Shown piece by piece: positions 14,963 through 24,158 of a DNA stretch of 64,000 nucleotides. Position 1 is the first letter of the stretch. Each line of letters opens with the position of its first letter. The stretch is taken from NCBI GenBank assembly GCA_036736205.1, contig DAINMX010000007.1:1-64000 (forward strand). Reading direction: 5' to 3'. Below the pieces are notes generated by a model. That model had not been told where the DNA came from and ran no database searches. It worked only from the letters and a program-made list of their open reading frames with translations. The translations under genes and the position numbers were made by a program. Source of the DNA: XYA12-FULL-58-9 sp001798605. Its GTDB lineage: Bacteria; Myxococcota; XYA12-FULL-58-9.

Positions 14963-16882
14963 CTAATTCTCTATGACAAGGGACGAACCATCCGGGATGT
15001 TGGCCAGGTTGCCACCCTCGAGGTGACCGACAACAATCGCAGCTCCGTCTCGCAGTGTACCAGTGCCATCACGGATCACCACGCTCGAAGCATCACGGCT
15101 GAGAACTTCAACGTTGCGCCAATGTGCACTGTTTTGCAGAGCCTCAATGACGTAAGGAGCACCTTCGGCCCCCGTCAAGCCGCCCGTGGGAATCCGAAAC
15201 GCTGGCTCCACAAACTGCTTCACCAAACCAAACTCTTCCGGTGCAATGTCGACAAACCCCCCAGAGGGGTCCTCCAGTTTCAGCACGACACGGCCCCCTT
15301 CACCCACTTCCAGCACCTTGGCGCGATTGGGGGCACCACGCCCAAGGGCAACATGTGCCTCACCTCCAGTCTGCAGCTCCGCGGCCGTACCAACCTCGAA
15401 GGTGAGCCTGACGCCATCAACATCCCGGAGCTGCACCAACTGTTCACCGGCTTTGACTGTTTTACCCACAGCAGCATTGAGCGCGACCACTCTGCCATCA
15501 AATGGAGCACGGATGAAATTGTCCCCCAGTTGTTGTTGCAGGCTCTCGAATCGTTTTTGGGCCGCAACTAGCTTCTTTTCTGCATTGGCGACCTGTTTCT
15601 TCGGCCCTCGCGCCTTCTTGGTGAGCTTCGACAGTTTCTTGTTGGCCTCGACTTTGACCGTTTTCCACTTTTCGATGTCCCGTTTTGACACTCCACCTTG
15701 CTTGAGAACACTCTGAGGACGAAGCAGCCCCTTGAGCTTTTCTTCGGCGACAGTGCGCTCAGTTTGCACTCCTTCCATTTCATCGGTGATCTTGCCGAGC
15801 TTCTCCATCGCCTTGTTGTAGACCACTGTGTTCTTGTCGACGGCCTTCTGTGCCTTGGCAAGCTGCTCGGTGGCCCGATCAGGAAGCTCAAGCGACACCA
15901 ACACATCGCCAGCGCTCACGCGATTGGAGATTGCAACATGAACCTTGTCGACGACACCATCGCCGCCGATCTTCAGCCATTTCTCATTGAGTGGCTCCAC
16001 GGCGGTGGCCTTCCCATCATGGAAGATGGGAATCCGCTCGGCCTTGACCGCGGCCACACGCACCCGCTCCGCCGTTCCAAAGATGTGATTGCCATATTCC
16101 ATGAACACGAAGACCAAGCCGGCAATTCCACCTGCGAGCACGACGAGGGCGACGACAGCCCATACCAACCGCGATCGAATGTCCTCACCACCAGATCCGG
16201 TGGTCTCACCTTCATCGCTGTCCACCTGTGTGCCGCCGGAATGGGCGTCAACGAAGGGGCCCAACCTAGCCGCCACATCAGGGAACAGCTCAGTGGCCTG
16301 GTTCCACAGGTACTCCACCTCAGCTGGGCCGCTCGCGTCGCCAATGATTTCTAAATGATGGACCAATTTTGCCAATCGGTCGTCGGTGGGATTGAGTTCC
16401 TTTGCAGCAAGAAAATAGTCCCGCGCGTGGACGATATACCCCTGCTTCACGTGCATGAAAGCAGACCGCAGGAGTCGGTCGAACTCGGCCTGATCAAGGT
16501 GGGGCTCAGCGCCACCTGCATCATCGAGCAAGTCAAGGGACTCCGGTGCGGCAGCAGGAGCCTTGCTCGGGCGCGCCATAACGGCGGTCTCCTGTTCCAC
16601 AGAAGCTTCGCCATCACGGCCACCGAGGAGAAAACCCATTGACTCTAACTGATTGACGAACCGCTGCAAGTCTGGCTCGGAGATATCGAAATTGAATTCC
16701 TTTTTGACCGCTGCGATGACCTCGAGAAGTGTGCGAGTGCCGTCGAGCTTCTTGGCAATCAGATACTCGATTTCATAAAGACGAAAGCTCGTCTGGGCCT
16801 TGGGGTCGTCAATCCTATAGAAAACGACACCCTGTTGTTCCTCGCGCGAGCAAGTAAGGTCACTTCGGAAGGTTGGTGTCAT
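14963..16882 (-). CDS. PqqD-like domain fused to a HlyD-type membrane adaptor
   Basis: The ATG at 16882 is chosen over a TTG eight codons upstream. The 639-residue protein has four parts. (1) A PqqD-like winged-helix segment (about 30-85; EYLIAKKLDGTRTLLEVIAA ... LQRFVNQLESMGFL), the fold used as RiPP recognition element. (2) A helical TPR-like stretch (about 125-210). (3) One membrane span (about 240-262; VVALVVLAGGIAGLVFVF). (4) A periplasmic HlyD-like part with a split lipoyl half-motif (DKVHVAISNRVSAGDVLVSLELPD), a roughly 100-residue coiled-coil hairpin and IRAPFDGRVVALNAAVGKTVKAGEQL. HlyD proteins link inner-membrane transporters to the outer membrane. No ABC transporter, peptidase or precursor peptide gene is adjacent. 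Confidence 0.75.
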   Translation of the reverse strand: MTPTFRSDLTCSREEQQGVVFYRIDDPKAQTSFRLYEIEYLIAKKLDGTRTLLEVIAAVKKEFNFDISEPDLQRFVNQLESMGFLLGGRDGEASVEQETAVMARPSKAPAAAPESLDLLDDAGGAEPHLDQAEFDRLLRSAFMHVKQGYIVHARDYFLAAKELNPTDDRLAKLVHHLEIIGDASGPAEVEYLWNQATELFPDVAARLGPFVDAHSGGTQVDSDEGETTGSGGEDIRSRLVWAVVALVVLAGGIAGLVFVFMEYGNHIFGTAERVRVAAVKAERIPIFHDGKATAVEPLNEKWLKIGGDGVVDKVHVAISNRVSAGDVLVSLELPDRATEQLAKAQKAVDKNTVVYNKAMEKLGKITDEMEGVQTERTVAEEKLKGLLRPQSVLKQGGVSKRDIEKWKTVKVEANKKLSKLTKKARGPKKQVANAEKKLVAAQKRFESLQQQLGDNFIRAPFDGRVVALNAAVGKTVKAGEQLVQLRDVDGVRLTFEVGTAAELQTGGEAHVALGRGAPNRAKVLEVGEGGRVVLKLEDPSGGFVDIAPEEFGLVKQFVEPAFRIPTGGLTGAEGAPYVIEALQNSAHWRNVEVLSRDASSVVIRDGTGTLRDGAAIVVGHLEGGNLANIPDGSSLVIEN

Positions 16883-16992
16883 GGTCGGTTTGGGGCCAAA
16901 ACGCAATTGCTACAAAACCACAAACGTCTGGAGTATATGGCGGAAACCAGGGCGGCTGCAAAGGATCCGATACGAATTTTCGTGGAATATTG

Positions 16993-17598
16993 TCAACGGT
17001 GTGGACCGCGTCTGACCTCCTCAAACAGTTTGATGTAGCGAGACGTGGCAAATCGCTCGATCGTGGCCTTGTTTATCCGATCCAGGGCGGGCCTGCCAAT
17101 CTTTGCAGAAAACAACTTGGTGTCGATCTCGTTCACACACCATAGCCCAAGGATCTTCACAACCGGGCCTCCTTGGGAAGTGGCCCAAGCCACATGTGCA
17201 GCCTCTTTGTCCCGATCTCGCTCATCGCCACACCGCCACTTGACCCATGCCACGGCATGTCCCGAATCAAGGTTGAGCTCGACCGATACGACCTGCTTAC
17301 CAATCGGGGTCTGCTCCAATTCCTCCTTGATACCTGCCTCTGTCCCAGCCTTGAGCTCGACCAGAAGCGGTTCAACCTTATCGATGTTGGCCTGCAGCTG
17401 TTTGCTGCTAACTCCAAGATTCTTGGCAATCTTCTTTAGCTTGGCAGCTTCGTCGAACTTCTCTAGGCGTGGGTCCTCGCACCCCTCTTTCCAATCAGAG
17501 TACATCGAGAACTCTTCGGGTGAGATCTCCGGTCCCTTGGCACCAGCTGGAAACGCTCCCCCGAGAACAGCGGCGATCACAAAAAAGCGTAACAACAC
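16993..17598 (-). CDS. Exported protein of unknown function
   Basis: The GTG at 17598 has a GAGGAG box six bases upstream and begins a clean signal peptide (VLLRFFVIAAVLGGAFPAGA, cut before KG). The frame's further upstream extension would bury it. The mature part of about 180 residues is helix then strand: FDEAAKLKKIAKNLGVSSKQLQANIDKVEPLL, then QVVSVELNLDSGHAVAWVKWRCGD and ILGLWCVNEIDTKLFS. Two or three cysteines could form a disulphide. I do not recognise the family. It lies upstream of the PqqD-HlyD gene on the same strand (110 bases apart) and may be cotranscribed with it. Confidence 0.6.
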   Translation of the reverse strand: MLLRFFVIAAVLGGAFPAGAKGPEISPEEFSMYSDWKEGCEDPRLEKFDEAAKLKKIAKNLGVSSKQLQANIDKVEPLLVELKAGTEAGIKEELEQTPIGKQVVSVELNLDSGHAVAWVKWRCGDERDRDKEAAHVAWATSQGGPVVKILGLWCVNEIDTKLFSAKIGRPALDRINKATIERFATSRYIKLFEEVRRGPHR

Positions 17599-17702
17599 AC
17601 TCAGCTCCTCTTGCCCCTCGACCCCTGCCAACAAAAACACAAACTCTTTGACCTGGCCAAAATCTGGCACCTTAGGCCAACCTCAGGCAACCTAAATGTG
17701 CC

Positions 17703-19355
17703 ATGCCCCACGAAAAACGAGTACCTCAACCCCACGTCTCCACACGGCGAAAACAGCCTGGCAAGGCGTTTCGCGCTGAAATCCTCGCCATGCATCGCGC
17801 CATATTCCGCGACAATAGGACGCGAATCAATCACTCCGTATTCGGGTACAGTCCGGCATTTCAACGCTATGAGGAAGAATACGCCCGCGGGGTGAGAAAA
17901 TACCAGAGAAGAGCGAAATTAGAAGAACTGGATCTCGAGCTGGCGCGAGCCACCGTCGCCTATGTCGGTGATTACCATACATTACCACAGGCGCAACGCG
18001 CGTTTCTTCGCCTCCTCAAACGATTGCCCGCCAATCGCCCCGTGACCGTGGCGTTGGAAATGATCCAGGGACGACATCAAAAACACCTGGACGCATACAT
18101 GCGTGGCCGCTTGTCGCAAACGGCCTTCTTGCGGGCCGTTGAGCACGAAACCCATTGGCAGTTTGGTGGTTGGGGAAATTTCCGCGAAATCCTCGAACTC
18201 GCACGCGGCTGCAGTTGGCGAGCCATAGGCATCGACATGGCCGGCCGTGGGCCCGCCGGACAATCATTGAAGAATCGCGATCGGTACGCCGCTCGCCGAA
18301 TTGCCGATGAGCTCACAGATGATCCCGAGCGCCTGGTGATGGTCCTCATGGGTGAGCTACACATCTGTCCGAGTCACCTTCCCAAGGAGGTAGACGATAT
18401 TCTCGAGAAGAAGAACATCCGGGCCAACAACCTTATTATCTACCAGAACTGTCACGAGCTCTTCTGCCAATTGGAGAGCCGCGGCCTCGAGCACGAAGTT
18501 GAGCTCGTCAAGATCGAGCACGGACGCTACTGCTTGATGAATACGCCCCCCATCGTCTGTCAGCAATCATTCCTCAATTGGCTCGACATCAACGATTCGA
18601 CACCGGCCCTCGAAGCGCCAGAAGAGATTTTCAAACATTACGCCCGACTCATAGCGCAGTTCTTTGACGTCCCTCTGGGCGACGCCCTCGACGACGTCGA
18701 CATCACCACCGTTGCTGACCTTTCGTTTCTCGCACGATTGCGACGACGCGGGGATTTTTCTACCGGTGACATGAAAAAGATCCGTGAACAGATCCTCCGT
18801 TCAGAAAGCTATTACATTCCACGAGCCAACACTGTGTACCTCGGCAACCTCTCGGTAAATCACGCCGCGGAGGAGGCCACCCATTTCCTTCGTCATCGCT
18901 GCTCGGGGTCGCAGGACCCGCGTCTGCTCGTCGACGCCTTCTACAGCCGAACAATCGAAGAGGCGGTGGGTTTTCTCGGCTCGAAGCTCATCAACCACAA
19001 ACGCAAACCGCCTCGGCTCCAGAGAATGGAGCGCCAGGCAAAGAAGACTGGTGACAGCGAAACCCGCGAGCTCCTACGACTCGCTCGCAAACATATTTCC
19101 CTGGAAGCCGGTCGCCGTGTGCGAAACATTTCTCAAGTCTATGAATGTGGTGCCGAAATGTTCAACGCGGTTACACATGTGCTCGGCTATCGCCTCGGAG
19201 AACGACTCTATTACGGTTTGCTCGCCGGCATCATCGAAAAGAAAGAAATTCGCAATCTCTTCTTCGACAATCTCGAAGAGGAGGGCGCTGCTTTGGCAAC
19301 CTATTTGTATTTCGTGTCCGCCACGGCATCAGTCAAACTGCCCGAGCGTTTTTGA
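17703..19355 (+). CDS. ChaN-like protein (TIKI/EreA superfamily fold)
   Basis: A 550-residue protein. The N-terminal 230 residues match the ChaN/TIKI pattern: GDYH (89-92), a glutamate in VALEMIQGRHQ (E119) and a second GxxH in LMGELHI (217-220). These residues form the metal or haem site in ChaN, EreA and TIKI relatives. The C-terminal 300 residues, rich in Arg and helical, are unfamiliar. There is no signal peptide, unlike the ChaN lipoproteins, so it is probably cytoplasmic. The stop codon sits in a 13-base tandem duplication (GAGCGTTTTTGA at 19344 and 19357). Activity (haem binding, metalloprotease or esterase) is not predictable. Confidence 0.7.
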   Translation: MPHEKRVPQPHVSTRRKQPGKAFRAEILAMHRAIFRDNRTRINHSVFGYSPAFQRYEEEYARGVRKYQRRAKLEELDLELARATVAYVGDYHTLPQAQRAFLRLLKRLPANRPVTVALEMIQGRHQKHLDAYMRGRLSQTAFLRAVEHETHWQFGGWGNFREILELARGCSWRAIGIDMAGRGPAGQSLKNRDRYAARRIADELTDDPERLVMVLMGELHICPSHLPKEVDDILEKKNIRANNLIIYQNCHELFCQLESRGLEHEVELVKIEHGRYCLMNTPPIVCQQSFLNWLDINDSTPALEAPEEIFKHYARLIAQFFDVPLGDALDDVDITTVADLSFLARLRRRGDFSTGDMKKIREQILRSESYYIPRANTVYLGNLSVNHAAEEATHFLRHRCSGSQDPRLLVDAFYSRTIEEAVGFLGSKLINHKRKPPRLQRMERQAKKTGDSETRELLRLARKHISLEAGRRVRNISQVYECGAEMFNAVTHVLGYRLGERLYYGLLAGIIEKKEIRNLFFDNLEEEGAALATYLYFVSATASVKLPERF

Positions 19356-19535
19356 CGAGCGTTTTTGAATAGAGTCTTTGCTCTTCACCTGTGGGAGCGC
19401 CGATGTGCCTATGCGGCCGATGTGGCGACGTGGCAATCATACTTGATTCACTGTCCAACCCCATGCATGATGCTACCGCTTAGTCTTTGGCCAGAAGGCA
19501 TCGATCCACCTGGCACGTTGCTCGGGAGACCATCT

Positions 19536-19868
19536 ATGGCTGATATGGATACGGCAGGAGTCATCGGACGTGGCTTGTTCATCAAAGGCGAGCTTCACGG
19601 CGAGGAAGACCTGATCATTGAAGGTCGCGTTGAGGGAGAGATCACCCTCAAGAAGCACCTGGTGATCGAGTCGACCGGCATTATTCTCGCAGACATCCAA
19701 ACCGAGAACATCACCATCAAAGGCGAAATGCGCGGCAACATGTCCGCCACGGACAAAGTCGCAATCCACTCGGAAGCACGCGTCGTCGGCGATATCGTTG
19801 CGCCACGGGTCGTTATCGAGGATGGGGCCAAGTTCAAGGGTCACATCGAGATGCGCGTCAAGTCCTGA
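19536..19868 (+). CDS. Bactofilin (polymer-forming cytoskeletal protein)
   Basis: The ATG at 19536 is preceded by GGGAG. The in-frame extension to 19365 lacks family features and is discarded. The 110-residue protein is an almost pure DUF583/bactofilin right-handed beta-helix: GRGLFIKGELHGEEDLIIEG, RVEGEITLKKHLVIES, TENITIKGEMRGNMSATDK and ARVVGDIVAPRVVIEDGAKFKGHIEM repeat every 15-20 residues. Bactofilins self-assemble without nucleotides and scaffold cell-shape, chromosome-segregation or polar proteins. Disordered tails are very short here. The gene stands alone between the ChaN-like gene and a large inverted repeat. Confidence 0.9.
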   Translation: MADMDTAGVIGRGLFIKGELHGEEDLIIEGRVEGEITLKKHLVIESTGIILADIQTENITIKGEMRGNMSATDKVAIHSEARVVGDIVAPRVVIEDGAKFKGHIEMRVKS

Positions 19869-19917
19869 TCGTCCACCCCGAATCACCATCTGCACCGTTA
19901 TCTCTTCGTCGCAGCTC

Positions 19918-19990
19918 CCGAAATGTTTTGTGTGAGGCCGGATTTGCTGCTCGACGTACGTCAAAGTACGCTTCACACAAAACATTTCGG
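19918..19990. repeat. Perfect 18-bp inverted repeat between convergent genes
   Basis: CCGAAATGTTTTGTGTGA (19918-19935) and TCACACAAAACATTTCGG (19973-19990) are exact reverse complements separated by 37 bases. The spacer itself contains the palindrome GACGTACGTC and a CGTAC/GTACG pair. It lies in the 278-base region between the bactofilin and the PilZ gene, which converge. It could be a shared bidirectional terminator, though no clear U-run follows either arm. It could also be a cruciform protein-binding site or a relic of a small mobile element. Nothing else was found in this region. Confidence 0.85.
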
Positions 19991-20146
19991 AATTGCGCGC
20001 AAATCCTCGCTGCTCCTCGACCTAACGGCACATCTGGCGATTCGGATAGCATTTGATGGTGGATTTGGGGTCCACCTCCACAAGGCGCAACGACACAACT
20101 ACTCACAGACATCTGCGACCGGTAAAGATTTCGGGTAACGGCGCGA

Positions 20147-20497
20147 TTACTCTGAGATCTGACGTTCAATGAATTCATTGAGCAGCCGCATCTCACGCAC
20201 GCCGATTTCCATAAGGCGTACGCCAATGCCTTCCTTGCCTTGCCCTCGTTCGGGGGAATCCTTCGTCGACCAAACAACAAAACCTTTGCACTTGATCACT
20301 CGAGGATCCACGGGGAGAGAGAATTCCAGATCAATGTCGGTGCCGAACGGAAGCGGATCTTTCATCTCGATGAAAACGCCACCGAGACTCACGTTGCGAA
20401 TCTGCTCAGCAGACGAACGGCGACCATCAGGCGAACGCACCTTGACCCCGATAATCGCACTGACTCTTTTGTGCTCTCGTCGACTCGAAGGGTTCAC
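20147..20497 (-). CDS. PilZ-domain protein
   Basis: The GTG at 20497 has AGAGGA 8 bases upstream and starts just ahead of the domain; 26 upstream codons in frame look non-coding. The 116-residue protein is a single PilZ domain, with RREHKRVSAIIGVKV (RxxxR motif) and QIRNVSLGGVFIEM (NxSxxG). C-terminal to it are EGIGVRLMEIGVREMRLLNEFI strands and helix. All c-di-GMP contact positions are present, so it should bind the messenger. It is a soluble single-domain effector, possibly for motility or polysaccharide control. It lies downstream of enolase on the same strand, 135 bases away. Confidence 0.85.
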   Translation of the reverse strand: MNPSSRREHKRVSAIIGVKVRSPDGRRSSAEQIRNVSLGGVFIEMKDPLPFGTDIDLEFSLPVDPRVIKCKGFVVWSTKDSPERGQGKEGIGVRLMEIGVREMRLLNEFIERQISE

Positions 20498-20632
20498 AGA
20501 TTCAATCCTCTGACAACTGCCCTGAACCCAAAGGGGTCCAGGATTGGATGACTCTGCCACGTCCTGCGGCGGCACTCAACCTCGCGCGTCGCACCTCGCG
20601 CGTCGCATGGGGTCGCATGAGAATGACCGTTC

Positions 20633-21916
20633 TCAGCCCTCAATGGCAACCATGCGCAAGTACTTCACCCGGCGCACCCAGGTGTTCTTGTCCGGAAAAT
20701 CTGACACAGGTTGGGGATCCCCGGTCTTGAGGCCAAGCGCGCCTGTTCCAACTGCGATGTCGGCTATGCTGTCATCGAGGGTCTCTCCGGAGCGGTGCGA
20801 CACAACGCACTGCATGTCATGCCTGCGTGCGTGCTTCATGACTTCGAGGGTACCCGTTACGGACCCATTCTGATTGACCTTGATGAGAATGGCGTGCGCC
20901 GCCCTCTTGTCGATGCCCTGATTCAAACGCGGCATCTGCGTCACAAATAGGTCGTCGCCGATGGTCAACACACCGCGCTCTTTGAGCTTGGCCGACAATT
21001 TGGTCCATCCGTCCCAGTCGTTCTCGTCGAGTCCATCCTCGATGGACAAAATCTTGCCTGGATACTTGTCGACCAGCCCCACGAGGTAATCAATCATGCC
21101 ATCGGTCGAGATGGTCTTTCCTCCAAACGCATACTTGCCATCTTTGTAGAACGAAGCAGCCGCAACATCGAGAGCGAGCTTGACGTCTTTGCCTGGCTTA
21201 TATCCGGCCGCGACAATGGCATCGAAGACGTAACCAAATGCCTCGGTTGAATCCCCAAGTCCCTTGACTGAGAAACCAGCTTCATCGGCGCGAGTAACCG
21301 CGTTTGCACCGAACTTCTCAATCAGACTCTTTTTGAGGGCTGCGTCAATCTTCTCGCCAATCTCGAGTTCCTCTTTGTAGGACTTGGCAGCGACCGGGAC
21401 GACCATGATTTCCTGAACATCGATGCGATCGCGCCCTAGTTTCTCGCCCTTGTCCTTTTTCAACGCGTGCAACCCACCGTTGAAGATATTCATGTAAAAG
21501 AACACTCGATTGTCGGAGGCGAGATCTGGCTCTGCGTCACGAATGTACTTCCACAACTCAACGCCCTTGAGCTTGGCCGCCGCCTGCCACAATGCCCGCG
21601 ATACGGGAAGCACTGCGTTGGCACCTATGTCTTTGTAATTAGCACCGGAGCGCTTCGTCATCTTGTGATCCGCTGCCACAAGATCAGCGTGTTTGCGAAT
21701 GTCGAGACCAGAATCGCGCAATAACGGCAAGAGTATCTCGTGCACGTTCTTGATGGCCTGCTCGACATCTACCGTCGCCGCCTCGTCGACACCTTTCGAT
21801 GCGCCGGCAGGAACATCACCCACCGTCTCGACTCCGCCGAAGCGCGCTGTCACTTGAACGGTGGGCCGACCACGTGAGTCCGCAATTTTCTTGGCTTCGA
21901 GTTGTAGCTCCTTCAT
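20633..21916 (-). CDS. eno: Divergent enolase (phosphopyruvate hydratase)
   Basis: A 427-residue enolase preceded by AAGGAG. It converts 2-phosphoglycerate to PEP in the cytoplasm. Catalytic positions are kept: His150 (NGGLH), Glu212 (ADEAGF), metal ligands Asp250, Glu293 (SIEDGL) and Asp321 (GDD), Lys346 (LIKVNQ) and SHRSGE at 373-378. Several normally strict motifs differ: SRGRPTV for SRGNPTV, PAGASKG for PSGASTG, MNIFNGGLHALKK for MNIINGG, NQNGSV for NQIGT, and CVVSHRSGE. It is therefore a clearly diverged member, perhaps of a separate clade or a second copy. It is 21 bases downstream of the TPR lipoprotein and probably driven by its promoter. Confidence 0.88.
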   Translation of the reverse strand: MKELQLEAKKIADSRGRPTVQVTARFGGVETVGDVPAGASKGVDEAATVDVEQAIKNVHEILLPLLRDSGLDIRKHADLVAADHKMTKRSGANYKDIGANAVLPVSRALWQAAAKLKGVELWKYIRDAEPDLASDNRVFFYMNIFNGGLHALKKDKGEKLGRDRIDVQEIMVVPVAAKSYKEELEIGEKIDAALKKSLIEKFGANAVTRADEAGFSVKGLGDSTEAFGYVFDAIVAAGYKPGKDVKLALDVAAASFYKDGKYAFGGKTISTDGMIDYLVGLVDKYPGKILSIEDGLDENDWDGWTKLSAKLKERGVLTIGDDLFVTQMPRLNQGIDKRAAHAILIKVNQNGSVTGTLEVMKHARRHDMQCVVSHRSGETLDDSIADIAVGTGALGLKTGDPQPVSDFPDKNTWVRRVKYLRMVAIEG

Positions 21917-21937
21917 CTGTATCTCCTTGTTCTCTTT

Positions 21938-23983
21938 TTACTTGGGTTTGACGGGACCGCGAGACTTGGAACCAGCTTTATCGTCGGCCTTCCCATCCGC
22001 AGGCTTCACTTCATCTTCCGTCGTTGCGTTCACCTCAGACTCTGCACCTTCTTTTTCATCATCGCTGGCTGCGGCCTCGAGTTCGCCTTCGCCAACGCCG
22101 TCGCCTTTTTTCACTTCACCAGCTATTTCCTTCGTCTCACCTTCGCCGGTGACCGCTTTGGGCTTCGGTTTGACGAGAACATCCATGGATGCCTTTTCCA
22201 AATCGGCAAGCTCGTCATCGGAGATCATTGGAGTTGCCGGTTTCTCGGGGGTCGCAACAGCATCGGGCACTTTTGTCGCTTCTGGCGTCGTTTCAGGTTT
22301 CGCCTCGGCCGGCTGCGCCACGGTATCAGGCTCAGGACCCCGAGTCGGGAAACGAGTCCGTTCCCTCCCAGTCGGTCCGCCAACCGCTGCTCGCTCCGAG
22401 GACTGGCGTCCAAGACCAACTGCCAGGGTGAACATCACGTCACCTACCGGTCTGCCGTAGCGATCATCAAAGAAGCGCGAAAGATTCTCACTTCCCTCCG
22501 CGCCCAACGCCAACAGTTTGAGGTAAGTCTCTTCCGCCAGTGCCATGCTACCGTTCACTACGCGTTCGCGGGCTTGCGCTTCGTAATCTGCGGCCCACTT
22601 CGTGACCGCCGCTGCCACCGAGGCCTGTACCTCTTGCGCAACCCCTTCAGCGGCCTCGGCTGCGAGCGCTGATACACTTTTTGCGTCGAGAGGATCTGCG
22701 GGAATCGTCAAACCCTGTTTGCTAGCCGCATCATTGCTTGCGTCTGTTGATTCGCGGCTGACGGTGAACGACCGCTTGGTCTCGGCCTCACCGTTAAGCT
22801 CCACAACTCCCTCGTATGACACCTGCCGCGACACAGTCGTCACGTCGTAGCTGAGCACCTTCTCTGGCGGCAAAGGATCTGTGACGGGACGGGTCTTGCG
22901 GATGCGTCGAACCTTCTCGACCTCCTTCTTGACCGTCTTGGGTATCTTCACCTCGACATCTTCAACCCAGGTGCGACAGCCCCGCGGTTGCCCCGGCAGC
23001 GGCGCGCAGTCGCGTCGTTCTTTCTGCTCCATTTTGACGTCGTACTCGGTCACCTCCTCAACAACGGTGTACGGCTCCTCGACGAAGTATTCTTCCTCGG
23101 TTTTCAGCTCCACCCCCGGCAACGGCTTGTAGGCACGGGTCGTATTCTGGTCATCGACAATCTCGACTTTGGAAAGTGCAATCTCGACGCCCAAGGGTCG
23201 CATCCCCTCGCCACACTGAGCGCGCAAAGTCTCGAGCTCGCGTCGTGCGGTGGTCTCGATTTTCGCCGACAATCCTTTCGCTTGGTCCGATTTAGCGACC
23301 ACATCAATAGCGGGCTCGGCAAAACAGGTGGGCTCGGCAAATCGATTCCACAGTTGTTGTATGTCTGTCACCTCGACTTCGGCGCCCAAACGCTTGGCCA
23401 TGGCCAACTGGATCGCCGCACTGCCTGCGAAACCTTTGCTGCCGAGTTCCTGTGCCTGAGATGTGTAGTACTCAATCGCAGACTTTTTGACGTTGGCGGC
23501 CCAGTCCTCACGGGCCATGGCTCCCGCAGAAGCCTCGACAATTTGCTCGCTGAGCTCCACGGCCGAAAGGAAATGCCCCTTGTGAATGTATTGGTTGACC
23601 GTTTCGCCGGCGAGCTTCGCTGCCTCGTCAACGGTTCCATCGATCCTGCGCACCAACTCGGTGTCCTCGAGATCCAGGGGCATACGGCGTGCTTGCATGG
23701 CGTGGCGCAACGCCGCTGCGAGCTCACCGGCGGAGAGGGCCTCATCCGCCACTTTGAGCTTGTCGCGGACCGCGGCCCGTCGAGCCGTGCGGATTCCCTC
23801 GTGGGCTCTCTCGTGCCCGGGAGAAATCCGCAACGCTTCCTCGTAGGCGGCGATCGCCTTGTCGTGCTCACCGGCCTTCAGAAAACGCTCACCACGTTTG
23901 AGATGCTCGCGAACGGCGCAACCGCCAAGGATTACCGCCACTAACACTGCGACCAGCGTCTGTTTGACGACGACCTTTATCAT
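21938..23983 (-). CDS. TPR lipoprotein with long acidic tail
   Basis: The start at 23983 has GGAGG nine bases upstream, and the N-terminus is a lipoprotein signal (MIKVVVKQTLVAVLVAVILGGC). The 681-residue protein has a TPR unit right after the lipid anchor (GEHDKAIAAYEEALRISPGHERAHEG), then a helical region to about 230. A beta-rich middle part follows (EEYFVEEPYTVVEEVTEY; a CAPLPGQPRGC pair that may form a disulphide). The last 120 residues are Lys/Glu/Asp/Ala-rich and disordered. It is likely periplasmic, attached to the outer membrane. No enzymatic motif is seen. It has its own promoter and is followed by enolase. Confidence 0.72.
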   Translation of the reverse strand: MIKVVVKQTLVAVLVAVILGGCAVREHLKRGERFLKAGEHDKAIAAYEEALRISPGHERAHEGIRTARRAAVRDKLKVADEALSAGELAAALRHAMQARRMPLDLEDTELVRRIDGTVDEAAKLAGETVNQYIHKGHFLSAVELSEQIVEASAGAMAREDWAANVKKSAIEYYTSQAQELGSKGFAGSAAIQLAMAKRLGAEVEVTDIQQLWNRFAEPTCFAEPAIDVVAKSDQAKGLSAKIETTARRELETLRAQCGEGMRPLGVEIALSKVEIVDDQNTTRAYKPLPGVELKTEEEYFVEEPYTVVEEVTEYDVKMEQKERRDCAPLPGQPRGCRTWVEDVEVKIPKTVKKEVEKVRRIRKTRPVTDPLPPEKVLSYDVTTVSRQVSYEGVVELNGEAETKRSFTVSRESTDASNDAASKQGLTIPADPLDAKSVSALAAEAAEGVAQEVQASVAAAVTKWAADYEAQARERVVNGSMALAEETYLKLLALGAEGSENLSRFFDDRYGRPVGDVMFTLAVGLGRQSSERAAVGGPTGRERTRFPTRGPEPDTVAQPAEAKPETTPEATKVPDAVATPEKPATPMISDDELADLEKASMDVLVKPKPKAVTGEGETKEIAGEVKKGDGVGEGELEAAASDDEKEGAESEVNATTEDEVKPADGKADDKAGSKSRGPVKPK

Positions 23984-24034
23984 GCTTCGTACCTCCAGGT
24001 ACGGGTCCGTGACGTGCTTAACGTAAGAGGCCGG

Positions 24035-24064
24035 TTGATAACGACACACGGACGAGAATGTCAA
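24035..24064 (-). promoter_or_regulatory. Sigma70-type promoter of the TPR lipoprotein (and enolase)
   Basis: On the minus strand TTGACA (24059-24064, exact consensus) is followed after 18 bases by TATCAA (24035-24040). Transcription would start near 24028, giving a leader of about 45 bases to the ATG at 23983. Confidence 0.6.
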
Positions 24065-24158
24065 CTGATCCGATATCGTGCCGAAACAAATCGACACCCT
24101 GCCTTGACGCCAGCGAAACAAAGCGCCGCATCGATGCTAGAAGAATAGCGAGAACCTA

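Noticed and set aside
19918..19990. Inverted repeat as insertion-sequence ends
   Set aside because: Only 37 bases lie between the arms, there is no transposase and I saw no flanking target duplication, so an IS is not supported.
24122..24158. A possible small gene between the DnaK-linked protein and the TPR lipoprotein
   Set aside because: The 175-base region is explained by the promoter and untranslated leader; no frame with a start signal was seen.
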